Assembly (NCBI GenBank): GCA_902797675.1
Contig: CADBTR010000146.1
Location: forward strand, 1 to 32,206
Direction: 5' to 3'
Source of the DNA: an uncultured Lachnospiraceae bacterium
GTDB taxonomy: Bacteria; Bacillota; Clostridia; Lachnospirales; Lachnospiraceae
DNA: 32,206 nt
Shown: positions 24,521 through 32,206 of the stretch, piece by piece
Numbering within the stretch: position 1 is the first letter of the stretch
Layout: each line of letters begins with the position of its first letter
Program-made: the position numbers and the translations under genes
Notes under the pieces: model-generated
The model's database searches: none
Seen by the model: only the letters and a program-made list of their open reading frames with translations
Told to the model about the DNA's origin: nothing

Positions 24521-24552
24521 TCCCCACTTTCATGCCAGCATGAAAGTGGGGA
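24521..24552. repeat. Perfect 15-bp palindrome between the carboxylase operon and the RpiR gene
   Basis: The arms TCCCCACTTTCATGC and GCATGAAAGTGGGGA are separated by CA. It lies 20 bp after the oadA-like stop and 20 bp before the RpiR start. It may be a terminator with a poor T-run (ATATCCTTTTGG on the minus strand), an attenuator or an operator. Confidence 0.7.
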
Positions 24553-24572
24553 CAAACTTCTTTACACCGATA

Positions 24573-25994
24573 TTATACAGGATATGCCTTGTTTTCTGTA
24601 TCTGCTTTGTTTAAATCCACTTTATCTTGCTGTGCCTTGCGATATTTAAAAAATTCGGTTGCCACCTGAGGGAACAGGGCATAAGTCAAAACATCCTCAT
24701 CCTGTTCTTTCCACTCTGACATCTCCGCTTCAATCTTATCCAGCTCATTCTCGATCAGATCTGCCGGTCTGCAGGTGATCGGCTTTTTATCTCCGATTAC
24801 TTTCTTCTGAACTTCTTTATTAAACGGCTTTGCGGTCTGACCGTACTCGCCGCTTAATACTGCTTTCGTCTCTTTTGTAGCGATCTTGTAACGCTCTCCT
24901 CCGATCACGTTCATGACGGCCTGAGTACCCACGATCTGTGAAGACGGCGTTACAAGCGGCGGTTCTCCCAGGTCTTTTCGCACTCTCGGTATCTCCTCAA
25001 GCACCTGTTGATATTTATCCTCCGCATGCATCTCTTTTAACTGGGAAACCATGTTGGATAACATTCCGCCCGGAACCTGATAAAGCAATGTCTTAATATT
25101 GACGCCAAGTACTTTCGGATTCAAAAGTCCGCTCTTTAATGCTTCTTCTCTTATCGGTCTGAAATAATCCGCAATCTCGGATAATAATTTCTGATCAAGA
25201 CCGGTATCATACGGTGTTCCCTTGAAAGTCTCCACCATGACTTCCGTAGCCGGCTGGCTGGTACCGAGGGCAAACGGAGACATCGCCGTATCGATCACAT
25301 CCACGCCTGCTTCCACTGCCTTTAAGTAAGTCATGGAAGCGACACCGGAAGTATAATGGGTATGAAGCTGAATCGGAATACTTACCGTATCTTTTAATGT
25401 TCCGATCAATTCTGTTGCCTTATAAGGCAGCAAAAGTCCCGCCATATCTTTGAAGCAGATGGAATCTGCTCCCATATCCTCGATGCGCTTTGCAATATCT
25501 TTCCAGTATTCCAGCGTATATGCATCACCCAATGTATAAGAAAGAGCGATCTGGGCATGAGCGTTTGGATTTTCATGTTTTACGGTCTTAACGCTCTCCA
25601 CCGCACATTCCAGATTTCTAAGATCATTCAGACAGTCAAAGATACGAATGATATCCATACCGTTGGCAACTGATTTCTGAACAAAATATTTGACTACATC
25701 GTCGGCATAATGACGGTAGCCAAGGATGTTCTGTCCTCGAAACAACATCTGGAGCTTTGTCTTTTTAAATCCGTCTCTTAATTTTCTGAGACGCTCCCAC
25801 GGATCTTCCTTAAGGAAACGCAGGCACGCGTCAAATGTGGCGCCGCCCCAGCATTCTACGGAATGATATCCTACCTGATCCATCTTATCCACAATGGGAA
25901 GCATCTGTTCCGTTGTCATTCTGGTGGCGATCAGTGACTGATGCGCATCACGAAGAACGGTTTCCGTAATTTTTACAGGTTTTTTCTCTGCCAT
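24573..25994 (-). CDS. oadA: OadA/PycB/5S-type carboxyltransferase, without biotin domain
   Basis: This 473-residue protein is the pyruvate/oxaloacetate carboxyltransferase type. The DRE-TIM barrel carries LRDAHQSLIATRM (14-26, Asp16 as a metal ligand), GATFDACLRFL (51-61), the carbamylated-Lys motif FKDMAG (Lys182) and LHTHYTSG (His211, His213). The PYC/OadA conserved domain follows (GGMLSNMVSQLKE near 310). Klebsiella OadA is about 595 residues because it includes a biotin domain; here that domain is missing and a separate biotin carrier is encoded upstream, like the 5S subunit of transcarboxylase. It is the last gene of the operon. Confidence 0.92.
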   Translation of the reverse strand: MAEKKPVKITETVLRDAHQSLIATRMTTEQMLPIVDKMDQVGYHSVECWGGATFDACLRFLKEDPWERLRKLRDGFKKTKLQMLFRGQNILGYRHYADDVVKYFVQKSVANGMDIIRIFDCLNDLRNLECAVESVKTVKHENPNAHAQIALSYTLGDAYTLEYWKDIAKRIEDMGADSICFKDMAGLLLPYKATELIGTLKDTVSIPIQLHTHYTSGVASMTYLKAVEAGVDVIDTAMSPFALGTSQPATEVMVETFKGTPYDTGLDQKLLSEIADYFRPIREEALKSGLLNPKVLGVNIKTLLYQVPGGMLSNMVSQLKEMHAEDKYQQVLEEIPRVRKDLGEPPLVTPSSQIVGTQAVMNVIGGERYKIATKETKAVLSGEYGQTAKPFNKEVQKKVIGDKKPITCRPADLIENELDKIEAEMSEWKEQDEDVLTYALFPQVATEFFKYRKAQQDKVDLNKADTENKAYPV

Positions 25995-26022
25995 AACTTC
26001 TATCCTTTCTGATTTCTATTTT

Positions 26023-27168
26023 TTACAATAAGATCGCCATAAAAGTTCCTGCCGCAACCGCAGTTCCCACCACGCCTGCCACATTCGGTCCCATGGCATG
26101 CATGAGCAGGAAGTTCGTAGGATCCGCCTCTGCGCCGACTTTCTGTGATACTCTGGCTGCCATCGGAACTGCCGATACGCCGGCTGAACCGATCAGCGGA
26201 TTGATCTTTCCGCCGGAAAGTTTGCACATCAATTTTCCGATCAAAACGCCTGCCGCTGTTCCGAAAGCAAACGCCACAAGTCCTAAAAGAACGATCTTTA
26301 AGGTGTCAAGATTCAAAAATCTTTCCGCGCTGGTGGAAGCTCCCACGGAAGTTCCCAGTAAGATCACAACGATATACATCAGCGCATTGGATGCCGTCTC
26401 AGCAAGCTGCTTTACAACGCCGGACTCTCTGAAGAGATTACCTAACATCAGCATACCGATCAACGGTGCCGTATCCGGAAGGATCATAACAACAACGATC
26501 GTTACGATGATCGGGAACAGGATCTTTTCCAGTTTTGTCACCGGACGAAGCTGCTCCATCTTGATCTTTCTCTCTTTCTCTGTGGTGAGCAGTTTCATGA
26601 TCGGCGGCTGAATGATCGGCACCAGGGACATATAAGAATAAGCCGCAACCGCAATCGGCCCCATCAGATCCGTCTGTCCCAGCTTTCCTGCCAGGAAGAT
26701 GGAGGTCGGTCCGTCCGCTCCTCCGATAATGGAAATTGCCGCTGCCGCTTTGTCATTAAAGCCCATCAGAATTGCAAGAAAGTATGCAATATAAATACCG
26801 AACTGGGCAGCCGCTCCCATCAGAAAGCTCTTAGGATTTGCGATCAGCGGTCCGAAATCCGTCAAAGCCCCGACGCCTAAAAAGATCAAAGACGGCAGAA
26901 TGCTCCACTCGTCAAGCAGATAAAAATAATGCAAAAGTCCGCCGGTACCGTTGGATGTTTCCTCCGGCGATGCCATAATGTTCGGATAAATATTTACCAG
27001 CAGCATTCCAAAGGCGATGGGTACCAAAAGCAGCGGTTCATATCCTTTCTTGATCGCCAGAAACAGGAACACGCATGCCACAAGGATCATGACATAATTG
27101 CCCCATGTAAGGCCGAAAAATGCCGACTGATGAATCAGATTTCCAAATACTTCTAAAATATAGTCCAT
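26023..27168 (-). CDS. oadB: Sodium-pumping decarboxylase beta subunit (OadB/MmdB/GcdB)
   Basis: This 381-residue polytopic membrane protein decarboxylates carboxybiotin and couples this to Na+ export. It has about ten hydrophobic segments. GGADGPTSIFLAGKLG (149-164) holds the conserved Asp152 that corresponds to the Na+/H+ site Asp203 of Klebsiella OadB, and GSAGVSAVPMAARVSQ and FLLMHAMGPNVAGVVGTAVAAG near the C-terminus are also typical. It lies between the biotin carrier and the OadA-like gene. The SD AGGAGG precedes the ATG. Confidence 0.95.
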   Translation of the reverse strand: MDYILEVFGNLIHQSAFFGLTWGNYVMILVACVFLFLAIKKGYEPLLLVPIAFGMLLVNIYPNIMASPEETSNGTGGLLHYFYLLDEWSILPSLIFLGVGALTDFGPLIANPKSFLMGAAAQFGIYIAYFLAILMGFNDKAAAAISIIGGADGPTSIFLAGKLGQTDLMGPIAVAAYSYMSLVPIIQPPIMKLLTTEKERKIKMEQLRPVTKLEKILFPIIVTIVVVMILPDTAPLIGMLMLGNLFRESGVVKQLAETASNALMYIVVILLGTSVGASTSAERFLNLDTLKIVLLGLVAFAFGTAAGVLIGKLMCKLSGGKINPLIGSAGVSAVPMAARVSQKVGAEADPTNFLLMHAMGPNVAGVVGTAVAAGTFMAILL

Positions 27169-27214
27169 GTTTGACCTCCTTTAAAATATTTGCAAAACAT
27201 TGCAAGCTCTGCAA

Positions 27215-27598
27215 CTAATTTAAAGAAGCCAACAATGAACCTGCTTCCACGGAAGCGCCCTCTGACACGTCAACGCTGGCGATCGTGCCGTCCTGCGGCG
27301 CAACGATCTCATTTTCCATCTTCATCGCTTCGAGAACCATGATCGTCTGTCCCTTTGTAACATGCTCCCCTGCCTTTGCCTTAATGGAAATAACCTTTCC
27401 CGGCATCGGCGCATTAACCTTTACGGAGCCGGTTCCGTTAGATGCTGCTTTCGGAGCCGGAGCAGGAGCCGCCTGTGCTGCAGGCGCCGGTTTTGCCGGT
27501 GCAAAAGCTGCCGGTGCCGCAGGAGCTGTGGTTCCGTTTAACTCCTCTACTGCTACATCATAAGTGTTGCCATTTACTGTAATTCTATAATTTTTCAT
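27215..27598 (-). CDS. Biotin carboxyl carrier protein (decarboxylase delta/1.3S-like subunit)
   Basis: This 127-residue protein has a short N-terminal strand (MKNYRITVNGNTYDVAVEEL), a flexible Ala/Pro linker (23-56) and a biotinyl domain (58-127) with the biotinylation motif EAMKMEN (Lys93) and the opening NAPMPGKVISI. It is equivalent to MmdC or the 1.3S subunit of transcarboxylase and carries CO2 on biotin between the carboxyltransferase(s) and the beta subunit. It is the only biotin carrier in the operon, although two carboxyltransferases are encoded. Confidence 0.95.
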   Translation of the reverse strand: MKNYRITVNGNTYDVAVEELNGTTAPAAPAAFAPAKPAPAAQAAPAPAPKAASNGTGSVKVNAPMPGKVISIKAKAGEHVTKGQTIMVLEAMKMENEIVAPQDGTIASVDVSEGASVEAGSLLASLN

Positions 27599-27616
27599 AT
27601 CTTTTTTCCTTTCCTG

Positions 27617-28573
27617 CTATCTTCTTTTTGATTTTTTAATCGAGCGGACTACAAATCCGTCTGACGAAGCTCCTGTTGCCGCACAGATTGCTGCCGTGAT
27701 CACTGCCACCAGTTCTTCTCTGTCGATCCGTTCGTTTTCTTCTTTCTGCTCGATCTGTGTCGTCACATGATCTACCGCCATGATGGCAACATTCTTATTT
27801 TCCGGTTCTGCTTTCTTTCCTGTCTCCAGTCTTTTTCTCTTTTCTGTCTCCCGTTTCTTCTCCCAGCCCCGGTATGCCTTTTCCAATGCCGGCACATATT
27901 TAAACAGAGAAATGAGAAACGAGATCAGAATCAGGATCAAAAATACGGTGGTCAGGCCGATCAGGGTATTGAAACCGGCTGTCTTTAACTTTTCGCCAAG
28001 GGACTTATTATCATTTCCTGCTAAAGCAAAAGTCAGTTCCGTCGGCGTGGGACTTCCCATGATTTCTTTAAACAAAACAGTCAATTTCAGATCCGTCTTT
28101 TCAAACTTTCCCGTCACTTCTGCCCGATAACCCGATTTTACGTTCTTTATGCTGCTGTCAGTGACCTCTACAAAATCACCTAACGTATCATTCTCAAGAT
28201 ACGTCTTGTATGCTTCGCAGGCTTCCTTTAAGGCGCCTACCTGATTCTCCGACAGATAGTCCACTGTATCATAGTCAAGGGTGCCAAACTGCTCCATAAA
28301 GTTCTCAGCCTGAGCTTTTAACTGATCGCCTACAGACTGCGACTGCTGCTGCATCATCTGAGCATACAGATCGGCGTAGGCCTGCGCGTCTTCATCGTCA
28401 TCTGCTGAGGCAGCATCCATTTCGCTCTCTCCGGCATAAACATCCTCATCACTGTCTGCCGAAGCTGCATCCACATACGGTGCCTCTGCGGCAAATACCG
28501 GCGATGTCATAAACCCCAGCGGACTAAGCAAAAAAATCAACAAGGCGAGCAAGGACAAACTCATTCTACTCAC
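27617..28573 (-). CDS. OadG-family gamma subunit with long extracytoplasmic N-terminal extension
   Basis: This protein of about 318 residues is far longer than typical OadG (about 80). It starts with a signal-like hydrophobic segment (SLSLLALLIFLLSPLGFM), then an acidic stretch containing DAASAD twice, then a DUF3887-like domain (about 60-190). After it come the gamma-subunit membrane helix (TLIGLTTVFLILILISFLISLF), a Lys-rich cytoplasmic region, and the family ending EELVAVITAAICAATG...FVVRSIKKSKRR. GTG at 28573 fits an AGGAGG eight bases upstream; GTG at 28582 or ATG at 28564 are less well placed. It anchors the carboxyltransferase to the beta subunit. Confidence 0.85.
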   Translation of the reverse strand: MSRMSLSLLALLIFLLSPLGFMTSPVFAAEAPYVDAASADSDEDVYAGESEMDAASADDDEDAQAYADLYAQMMQQQSQSVGDQLKAQAENFMEQFGTLDYDTVDYLSENQVGALKEACEAYKTYLENDTLGDFVEVTDSSIKNVKSGYRAEVTGKFEKTDLKLTVLFKEIMGSPTPTELTFALAGNDNKSLGEKLKTAGFNTLIGLTTVFLILILISFLISLFKYVPALEKAYRGWEKKRETEKRKRLETGKKAEPENKNVAIMAVDHVTTQIEQKEENERIDREELVAVITAAICAATGASSDGFVVRSIKKSKRR

Positions 28574-28585
28574 TGTCTCCACCTC

Positions 28586-30025
28586 CTAAACTGTGCCATG
28601 CTTCTTATCCGGCAATTCTTCTTTCTTGGAATAAAGCATTTCCATCGCACCGATCACATACTTTCTGGTTTCGGAAGGATCAATGATGGCATCCACATAT
28701 CCTCTCTTCGCTGCCGCCGATACGTTCTGAATGGTCTGCTCATATTCTGTCCTCTTTTGCTCCATAAACTCCGCACCGTTTTTGGAATCTTTCAATTCAT
28801 CGGCATAAATAATGCGAACCGCTCCGTCCGCCTCCATAGCTCCGATTTTGGCATTCGGCCATGCATACACGATATCTGCCTTGCACGCCTTGGAATTCAT
28901 TACATTATATGCATTTCCCATGGCTTCGCCGATCACCACATTTACTTTCGGCACGGTCGCTGAGGCATAGGCATAAGTAAGTTCTGCCGCCGCCTTCGCG
29001 ATTCCTTTTTCTTCTTCCTTTGCAGCCGCAAATCCTTTCACATCCGTCAATGTCAAAACCGGAAGCTGAAAAGCGTCGCAAAACTTTACGAAATCAGCTG
29101 CTTTTTTGCAGGCTGCCGTCGTCAGTACCGGTTCAAATTCCTCCCGATATCCGCCTTCTCCGTCTAAAATCCCTCTGCGGTTGGCAACTATTCCTACTGT
29201 CGAACCGTTTAATTTCAAAAAGCCTGTCATGATCTCCGAGCCATATGCCTGTTTTAATTCCATAAAAATCGAGGAATCCGCAAGCTGGCTTGCCACATAA
29301 GCGGTATCTTTAACGCCTTCCACATTCACTGCCCGGTTCAGATCATCCAAGCATGCGGACTCCGCTTCATCCCCGTAATTTGCCGGAAGCATGGACACTA
29401 ACATGCGGGTGGTGAGCAATACATCCTCCTCTGTTCCCACGAAATCAACAACACCCTGCTTTTCCTGATATGCTGCAGAAGCGGTGTCACACTTGTCCTC
29501 CCTGTTTCCTTCAAGGGTATTTGGCGCATTCACGAAAATCTTTCCGTCTTCCGTAGCGAATGTAAAGTCAGAAAGTGCTGCGCTGACGCCCATACCGCCT
29601 CCGCAGGTTCCGAATACGACCATGACCTGCGGCACAATACCCGACGCCATCGCCTGTTTTGTAAAGATCTCACCGAATCCGTTTAAAGAATCCGTTGCTT
29701 CTTCCAACCGTACCCCGGCGCAATCGACCAGTCCGATAATCGGCGCGCCGACTTTCACCGCCATGTCATACAACTTCGCGATCTTCATCGCATGCATCTC
29801 CCCGACGGTTCCCGCAAGTACTGCCGCATCCTGACTATACACGTAAACCAGCCTGTTATCGATCAAACCGTAACCGGTAATGACGCCGTCAGATTCCTCC
29901 GCTTTTCCGTGCAGATTAAAATCCGTACTTCTGGCCGTCACTTTACCGCCCAGCTCGACGAAGCTGTTTTCATCAACCAGCGCGGTGATCCTTGCCATGG
30001 CTGATCCTTTTGCCAAATTACTCAT
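28586..30025 (-). CDS. mmdA: MmdA/12S-type acyl-CoA carboxyltransferase
   Basis: This 479-residue crotonase-fold carboxyltransferase matches the propionyl-CoA/methylmalonyl-CoA class: VDENSFVELGG near 16, SDGVITGYGLIDNRLVYVYSQDAAVLAGTVGEMHAMKI (44-82), VFGTCGGGMGVSAALSDF (138-154), a second domain with GIVANRRGILDGEGG (about 276) and PNAKIGAMEADGAVRIIY (about 395). It transfers CO2 between biotin and an acyl-CoA. It is the first gene of the operon, with GGAGG eight bases before the ATG and a strong promoter. The acyl-CoA specificity cannot be read from sequence alone; the usual annotation is methylmalonyl-CoA decarboxylase alpha. Confidence 0.9.
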   Translation of the reverse strand: MSNLAKGSAMARITALVDENSFVELGGKVTARSTDFNLHGKAEESDGVITGYGLIDNRLVYVYSQDAAVLAGTVGEMHAMKIAKLYDMAVKVGAPIIGLVDCAGVRLEEATDSLNGFGEIFTKQAMASGIVPQVMVVFGTCGGGMGVSAALSDFTFATEDGKIFVNAPNTLEGNREDKCDTASAAYQEKQGVVDFVGTEEDVLLTTRMLVSMLPANYGDEAESACLDDLNRAVNVEGVKDTAYVASQLADSSIFMELKQAYGSEIMTGFLKLNGSTVGIVANRRGILDGEGGYREEFEPVLTTAACKKAADFVKFCDAFQLPVLTLTDVKGFAAAKEEEKGIAKAAAELTYAYASATVPKVNVVIGEAMGNAYNVMNSKACKADIVYAWPNAKIGAMEADGAVRIIYADELKDSKNGAEFMEQKRTEYEQTIQNVSAAAKRGYVDAIIDPSETRKYVIGAMEMLYSKKEELPDKKHGTV

Positions 30026-30110
30026 TATTCAGCCCTCCATTTCTTGTTGCATATCTGAATTGATACACACATAAATTATTATCATAATCAAAAAAATTAA
30101 TCCGATTCTA

Positions 30111-30139
30111 ATTTTATAACTAATCCCACATTTTATCAA
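30111..30139 (-). promoter_or_regulatory. Promoter of the carboxylase/decarboxylase operon
   Basis: On the minus strand TTGATA (30139-30134), a 17-bp spacer and TAAAAT (30116-30111) lie about 85 bp before the start at 30025. The AT-rich leader (30045-30110) could hold a regulator site. The gap 30026-30248 also contains the divergent dacF leader. Confidence 0.7.
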
Positions 30140-30248
30140 GTTTTTTTTGTGCATTTTAACAGTTTTTTGTTACTATTCACAGCAAATTTCTGCAACTTGT
30201 AATTTTAGTCGAGTTTACTCGTATCATTCTTTCAAGAGGGTATTTTGT

Positions 30249-31523
30249 ATGAATCATTTCTTTTCTTTTCCAAATTATCGATTGCTTGTTATCTGTACCT
30301 TGTTTTTCCTGTTCTGCGCCGGCGCCGTCTTCAGTGTCTCTGCGGCGGAAGATGAGATAACGCCGCCGGATCCTTCCAGTCTGCACGCTTTAAGCGCCTG
30401 CCTGATGGATGCCGACAGCGGCCGAATTCTTTACGCAAAAGAAGCGGATGTACTGCGCGCCAACGCAAGCACAACGAAAATCCTGACCTGTATTCTCGCC
30501 CTGGAATACGGCAATCCCGATGATCTTGTCACAGTAAGTAAGTATGCAGCTTCCATGCCCGATGTCCAGTTAAATATAAATACCGGAGAAACTTACCGTT
30601 TAAAAGATCTTTTGTATTCGCTTATGCTGGAATCCCATAACGATACCGCCGTTGCCATCGCAGAGCATATCGGCGGCGATACGAAACATTTCGCGGAAAT
30701 GATGAATGAAAAAGCGGCGGAATTAGGATGTACGGAAAGCCATTTTATCACGCCAAACGGTCTGGATGCCGCGGATAAAACAGAAAACGGAGAACAAATT
30801 CATGGAACAACGGCAAAAGAATTATGTAAGATCATGGCTTATTGCATCAAGAATCCTGATTTTCTTACAATCACGCAGACCGACACCTATTCCTTCACCA
30901 ATTATGTAACGGAAGATGACGGCACGATCCGTCCGGGCAACAGAGCTTTTACCGTCAATAATAAAAACGCCTTTCTCCACATGATGGAGGGCGTGATCTC
31001 CGGCAAAACCGGATTTACTGGAAATGCAGGCTATTGTTATGTCTGTGCCTTAAAACGCGATGATAAAACAATGACCCTTACCTTGTTAGGATGCGGCTGG
31101 CCCCACAACAAACATTATAAATGGGAAGACGCAAAGACATTGCTGCAATACGGGATTGATGCCTATACCATAAAGAATCTGCAGGATCCCGCCCTTTCTT
31201 TTCCCGACATACCGGTGGAAGACGGAATCTTAAAGACTTCCGATCCCGCTTTATTAAATGCCGATAAAACGCCTCTCGCAAAGCTTGTCGTATCAAATCC
31301 GCCTCTTCCCTATCCGGTCTGCGCTTCCGATACCCTGACGATCTCCTCGCAATACAAAAAAAAGCTGCATGCTCCCGCAAAAGCAGGAGATGCAGTCGGA
31401 ACCGTCACCTATCGTCTGAATGGCGAGATTATCAGGCAATCCCCCATTCTCATCAAAAACTCCGTTGAAAAAATCACATTTCTTCACTGTCTTCGGGGGA
31501 TTTTTCGGAAGTTCTGCCTGTAG
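30249..31523 (+). CDS. D-alanyl-D-alanine carboxypeptidase (PBP5/DacF-type)
   Basis: This serine peptidase of about 424 residues trims the terminal D-Ala from peptidoglycan stem peptides. A signal peptide (LLVICTLFFLFCAGAVFSVSA, cut near 33) is followed by the S11 catalytic motifs SxxK (STTK, Ser74-Lys77), SHN (129-131) and KTG (253-255), then a C-terminal PBP5 beta domain. The start at 30249 follows AAGAGGG nine bases upstream; the frame is open 34 codons further upstream without a good SD. The last 17 codons (ending LHCLRGIFRKFCL, possibly a membrane-binding helix) overlap the 3' end of scpB on the opposite strand. Confidence 0.92.
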   Translation: MNHFFSFPNYRLLVICTLFFLFCAGAVFSVSAAEDEITPPDPSSLHALSACLMDADSGRILYAKEADVLRANASTTKILTCILALEYGNPDDLVTVSKYAASMPDVQLNINTGETYRLKDLLYSLMLESHNDTAVAIAEHIGGDTKHFAEMMNEKAAELGCTESHFITPNGLDAADKTENGEQIHGTTAKELCKIMAYCIKNPDFLTITQTDTYSFTNYVTEDDGTIRPGNRAFTVNNKNAFLHMMEGVISGKTGFTGNAGYCYVCALKRDDKTMTLTLLGCGWPHNKHYKWEDAKTLLQYGIDAYTIKNLQDPALSFPDIPVEDGILKTSDPALLNADKTPLAKLVVSNPPLPYPVCASDTLTISSQYKKKLHAPAKAGDAVGTVTYRLNGEIIRQSPILIKNSVEKITFLHCLRGIFRKFCL

Positions 31524-32100
31524 CCTCATCAATCTCATGCTCTGCCTCCTCTTTGAACTCGGACACCTTATCGTGATCCAGAGAAGGGAGCTGAGCGATG
31601 GAGGTCACGCCGAATTTTCGCAGAAATTCTTCTGTAGTACCAAAAAGCAATGGTCTGCCCGGGGCATCCAGTCTGCCGATCTCCTCCACAAGACGATATT
31701 CGATCAGTTTATTCACGGCATGATCGCATTTGACCCCCCGGATATTCTCGATCTCCGTTCTTGTGATCGGCTGTTTATAGGCAATAATGGAGAGTGTTTC
31801 CATCAATACATCGGTCAGGACCTGTTTTTTGGGCTGACTTGCCACCCGGATCAGGTATTCGTAAGTTGTTCCCTTTGAACACATCTGATAGGCATTTTCC
31901 AGGGCGATCACTTTCAATCCGCAATCCGGTGCCTCATATTTTTCCTGTAATCCCTCCATCAATTCATGAACCTGTGCCTGGGTGATCTCCAGGGCTGTCG
32001 CTAACTTCCCTGTTTCCACGGATTCTCCCATGGTAAATAAAATCGCTTCCGCTGCCGCCAAAAGTTCCGGACGCTGCCGATAGATTTTTTCCTCACTCAT
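31474..32100 (-). CDS. scpB: Segregation and condensation protein B (ScpB)
   Basis: This 208-residue protein has two winged-helix domains: ELLAAAEAILFTMGE and LATALEITQAQVHELMEGLQEKY in the first, and VLTDVLMETLSIIAYKQPITRTEIENIRGVKCDHAVNKLIEYRLVEEIGRLDAPGRPLLFGTTEEFLRKFG in the second. ScpB binds ScpA and SMC to form bacterial condensin for chromosome segregation. The C-terminal tail is acidic and the gene ends within the overlap with dacF. An AAGGAG SD lies six bases before the ATG. scpA would be expected directly upstream; instead a palindromic repeat begins 20 bp upstream. Confidence 0.95.
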   Translation of the reverse strand: MSEEKIYRQRPELLAAAEAILFTMGESVETGKLATALEITQAQVHELMEGLQEKYEAPDCGLKVIALENAYQMCSKGTTYEYLIRVASQPKKQVLTDVLMETLSIIAYKQPITRTEIENIRGVKCDHAVNKLIEYRLVEEIGRLDAPGRPLLFGTTEEFLRKFGVTSIAQLPSLDHDKVSEFKEEAEHEIDEATGRTSEKSPEDSEEM

Positions 32101-32119
32101 CTTTTGCTCCTTCTGTTAT

Positions 32120-32206
32120 TTGAATGTCGCATGGCTTTAGCCCTGCGACCTGCTTGCTGCCAGCGGCAGCAATTCCCGTAGGTCGGAGATTCAAACTCCC
32201 ACCTAC
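32120..32206 (+). repeat. Palindromic repeat unit, copy 3 (runs to window edge)
   Basis: The 75-bp unit from TTGAAT (32120-32125) to ATTCAA (32189-32194) is nearly identical to copy 2 (2440-2514), and is followed by CTCCCACCTAC as in copy 1. It lies just upstream of the scpB SD, divergent from it. The element may continue beyond the window. Confidence 0.75.

Noticed and set aside
27285..27563. Ala/Gly-rich 92-codon frame on the plus strand
   Set aside because: It is the complement of the Ala/Pro linker of the biotin carrier and has no independent support.
30180..30230. Promoter for the carboxypeptidase gene
   Set aside because: TTGTAA near 30197 has no good -10 partner at 16-18 bp, so no promoter is claimed.

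Overview
The window looks like a chromosomal segment of a low-to-mid GC, anaerobic, spore-forming Firmicute of the class Clostridia, most likely a Lachnospiraceae-type gut bacterium. The reasons are strong Shine-Dalgarno sites, sigma-A-like promoters with 17-bp spacers, a YlbJ-type sporulation protein, a biotin-dependent sodium-pump decarboxylase operon, an IspH gene joined to an S1-domain gene, and UPF0237/UPF0210 genes. This is a judgement from protein character and synteny; no rRNA marker is present. Most genes lie on the minus strand.

Left edge (1-2,650) is a graveyard of mobile DNA: the end of an IS3-type transposase, a truncated TnpB, a PD-(D/E)XK (Rpn-type) nuclease, and a decayed AAA-ATPase/TOPRIM-like pair. 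Two copies of a 75-80 bp palindromic unit sit here and a third lies at the right edge beside scpB. Each copy follows a TTGAAT hexamer and ends in ATTCAA.

2,649-8,792 carries a nitroreductase, a Na/phosphate cotransporter with a PhoU-like domain, and a two-gene heterodimeric ABC exporter. 9,072-13,332 is a three-gene operon (ACT-domain regulator, UPF0210/PFL protein, and a large translation GTPase). The GTPase resembles TetM/EF-G but ends in a YacP/Rae1-type NYN endoribonuclease domain; it is the most striking gene in the window. 13,426-15,719 has a YycJ-type metallo-hydrolase and the dipeptidase PepD. 15,858-19,402 is a ylbH-ylbI-ylbJ-type neighbourhood (rsmD, coaD, ylbJ) with a coiled-coil protein and cheR added and ylbJ inverted.

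19,764-24,500 is a housekeeping operon (RpiR regulator, BaiN/HI0933 flavoprotein, cmk, ispH, S1 protein). ispH and the S1 gene overlap out of frame, although they are fused in many Clostridia. 24,573-30,025 is a five-gene biotin enzyme operon that contains both types of carboxyltransferase (MmdA/12S-like and OadA/5S-like), one biotin carrier, and the membrane beta and gamma subunits. It could act as a sodium-pumping decarboxylase, a transcarboxylase, or both. The right edge has a D-Ala-D-Ala carboxypeptidase convergent with, and overlapping, scpB.

Intergenic regions hold several structured elements: a 152-bp MITE-like unit with 12-bp terminal inverted repeats, a 62-nt near-perfect hairpin, and a perfect 15-bp palindrome between the carboxylase operon and the RpiR gene. 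No tRNA, rRNA or CRISPR array was seen.
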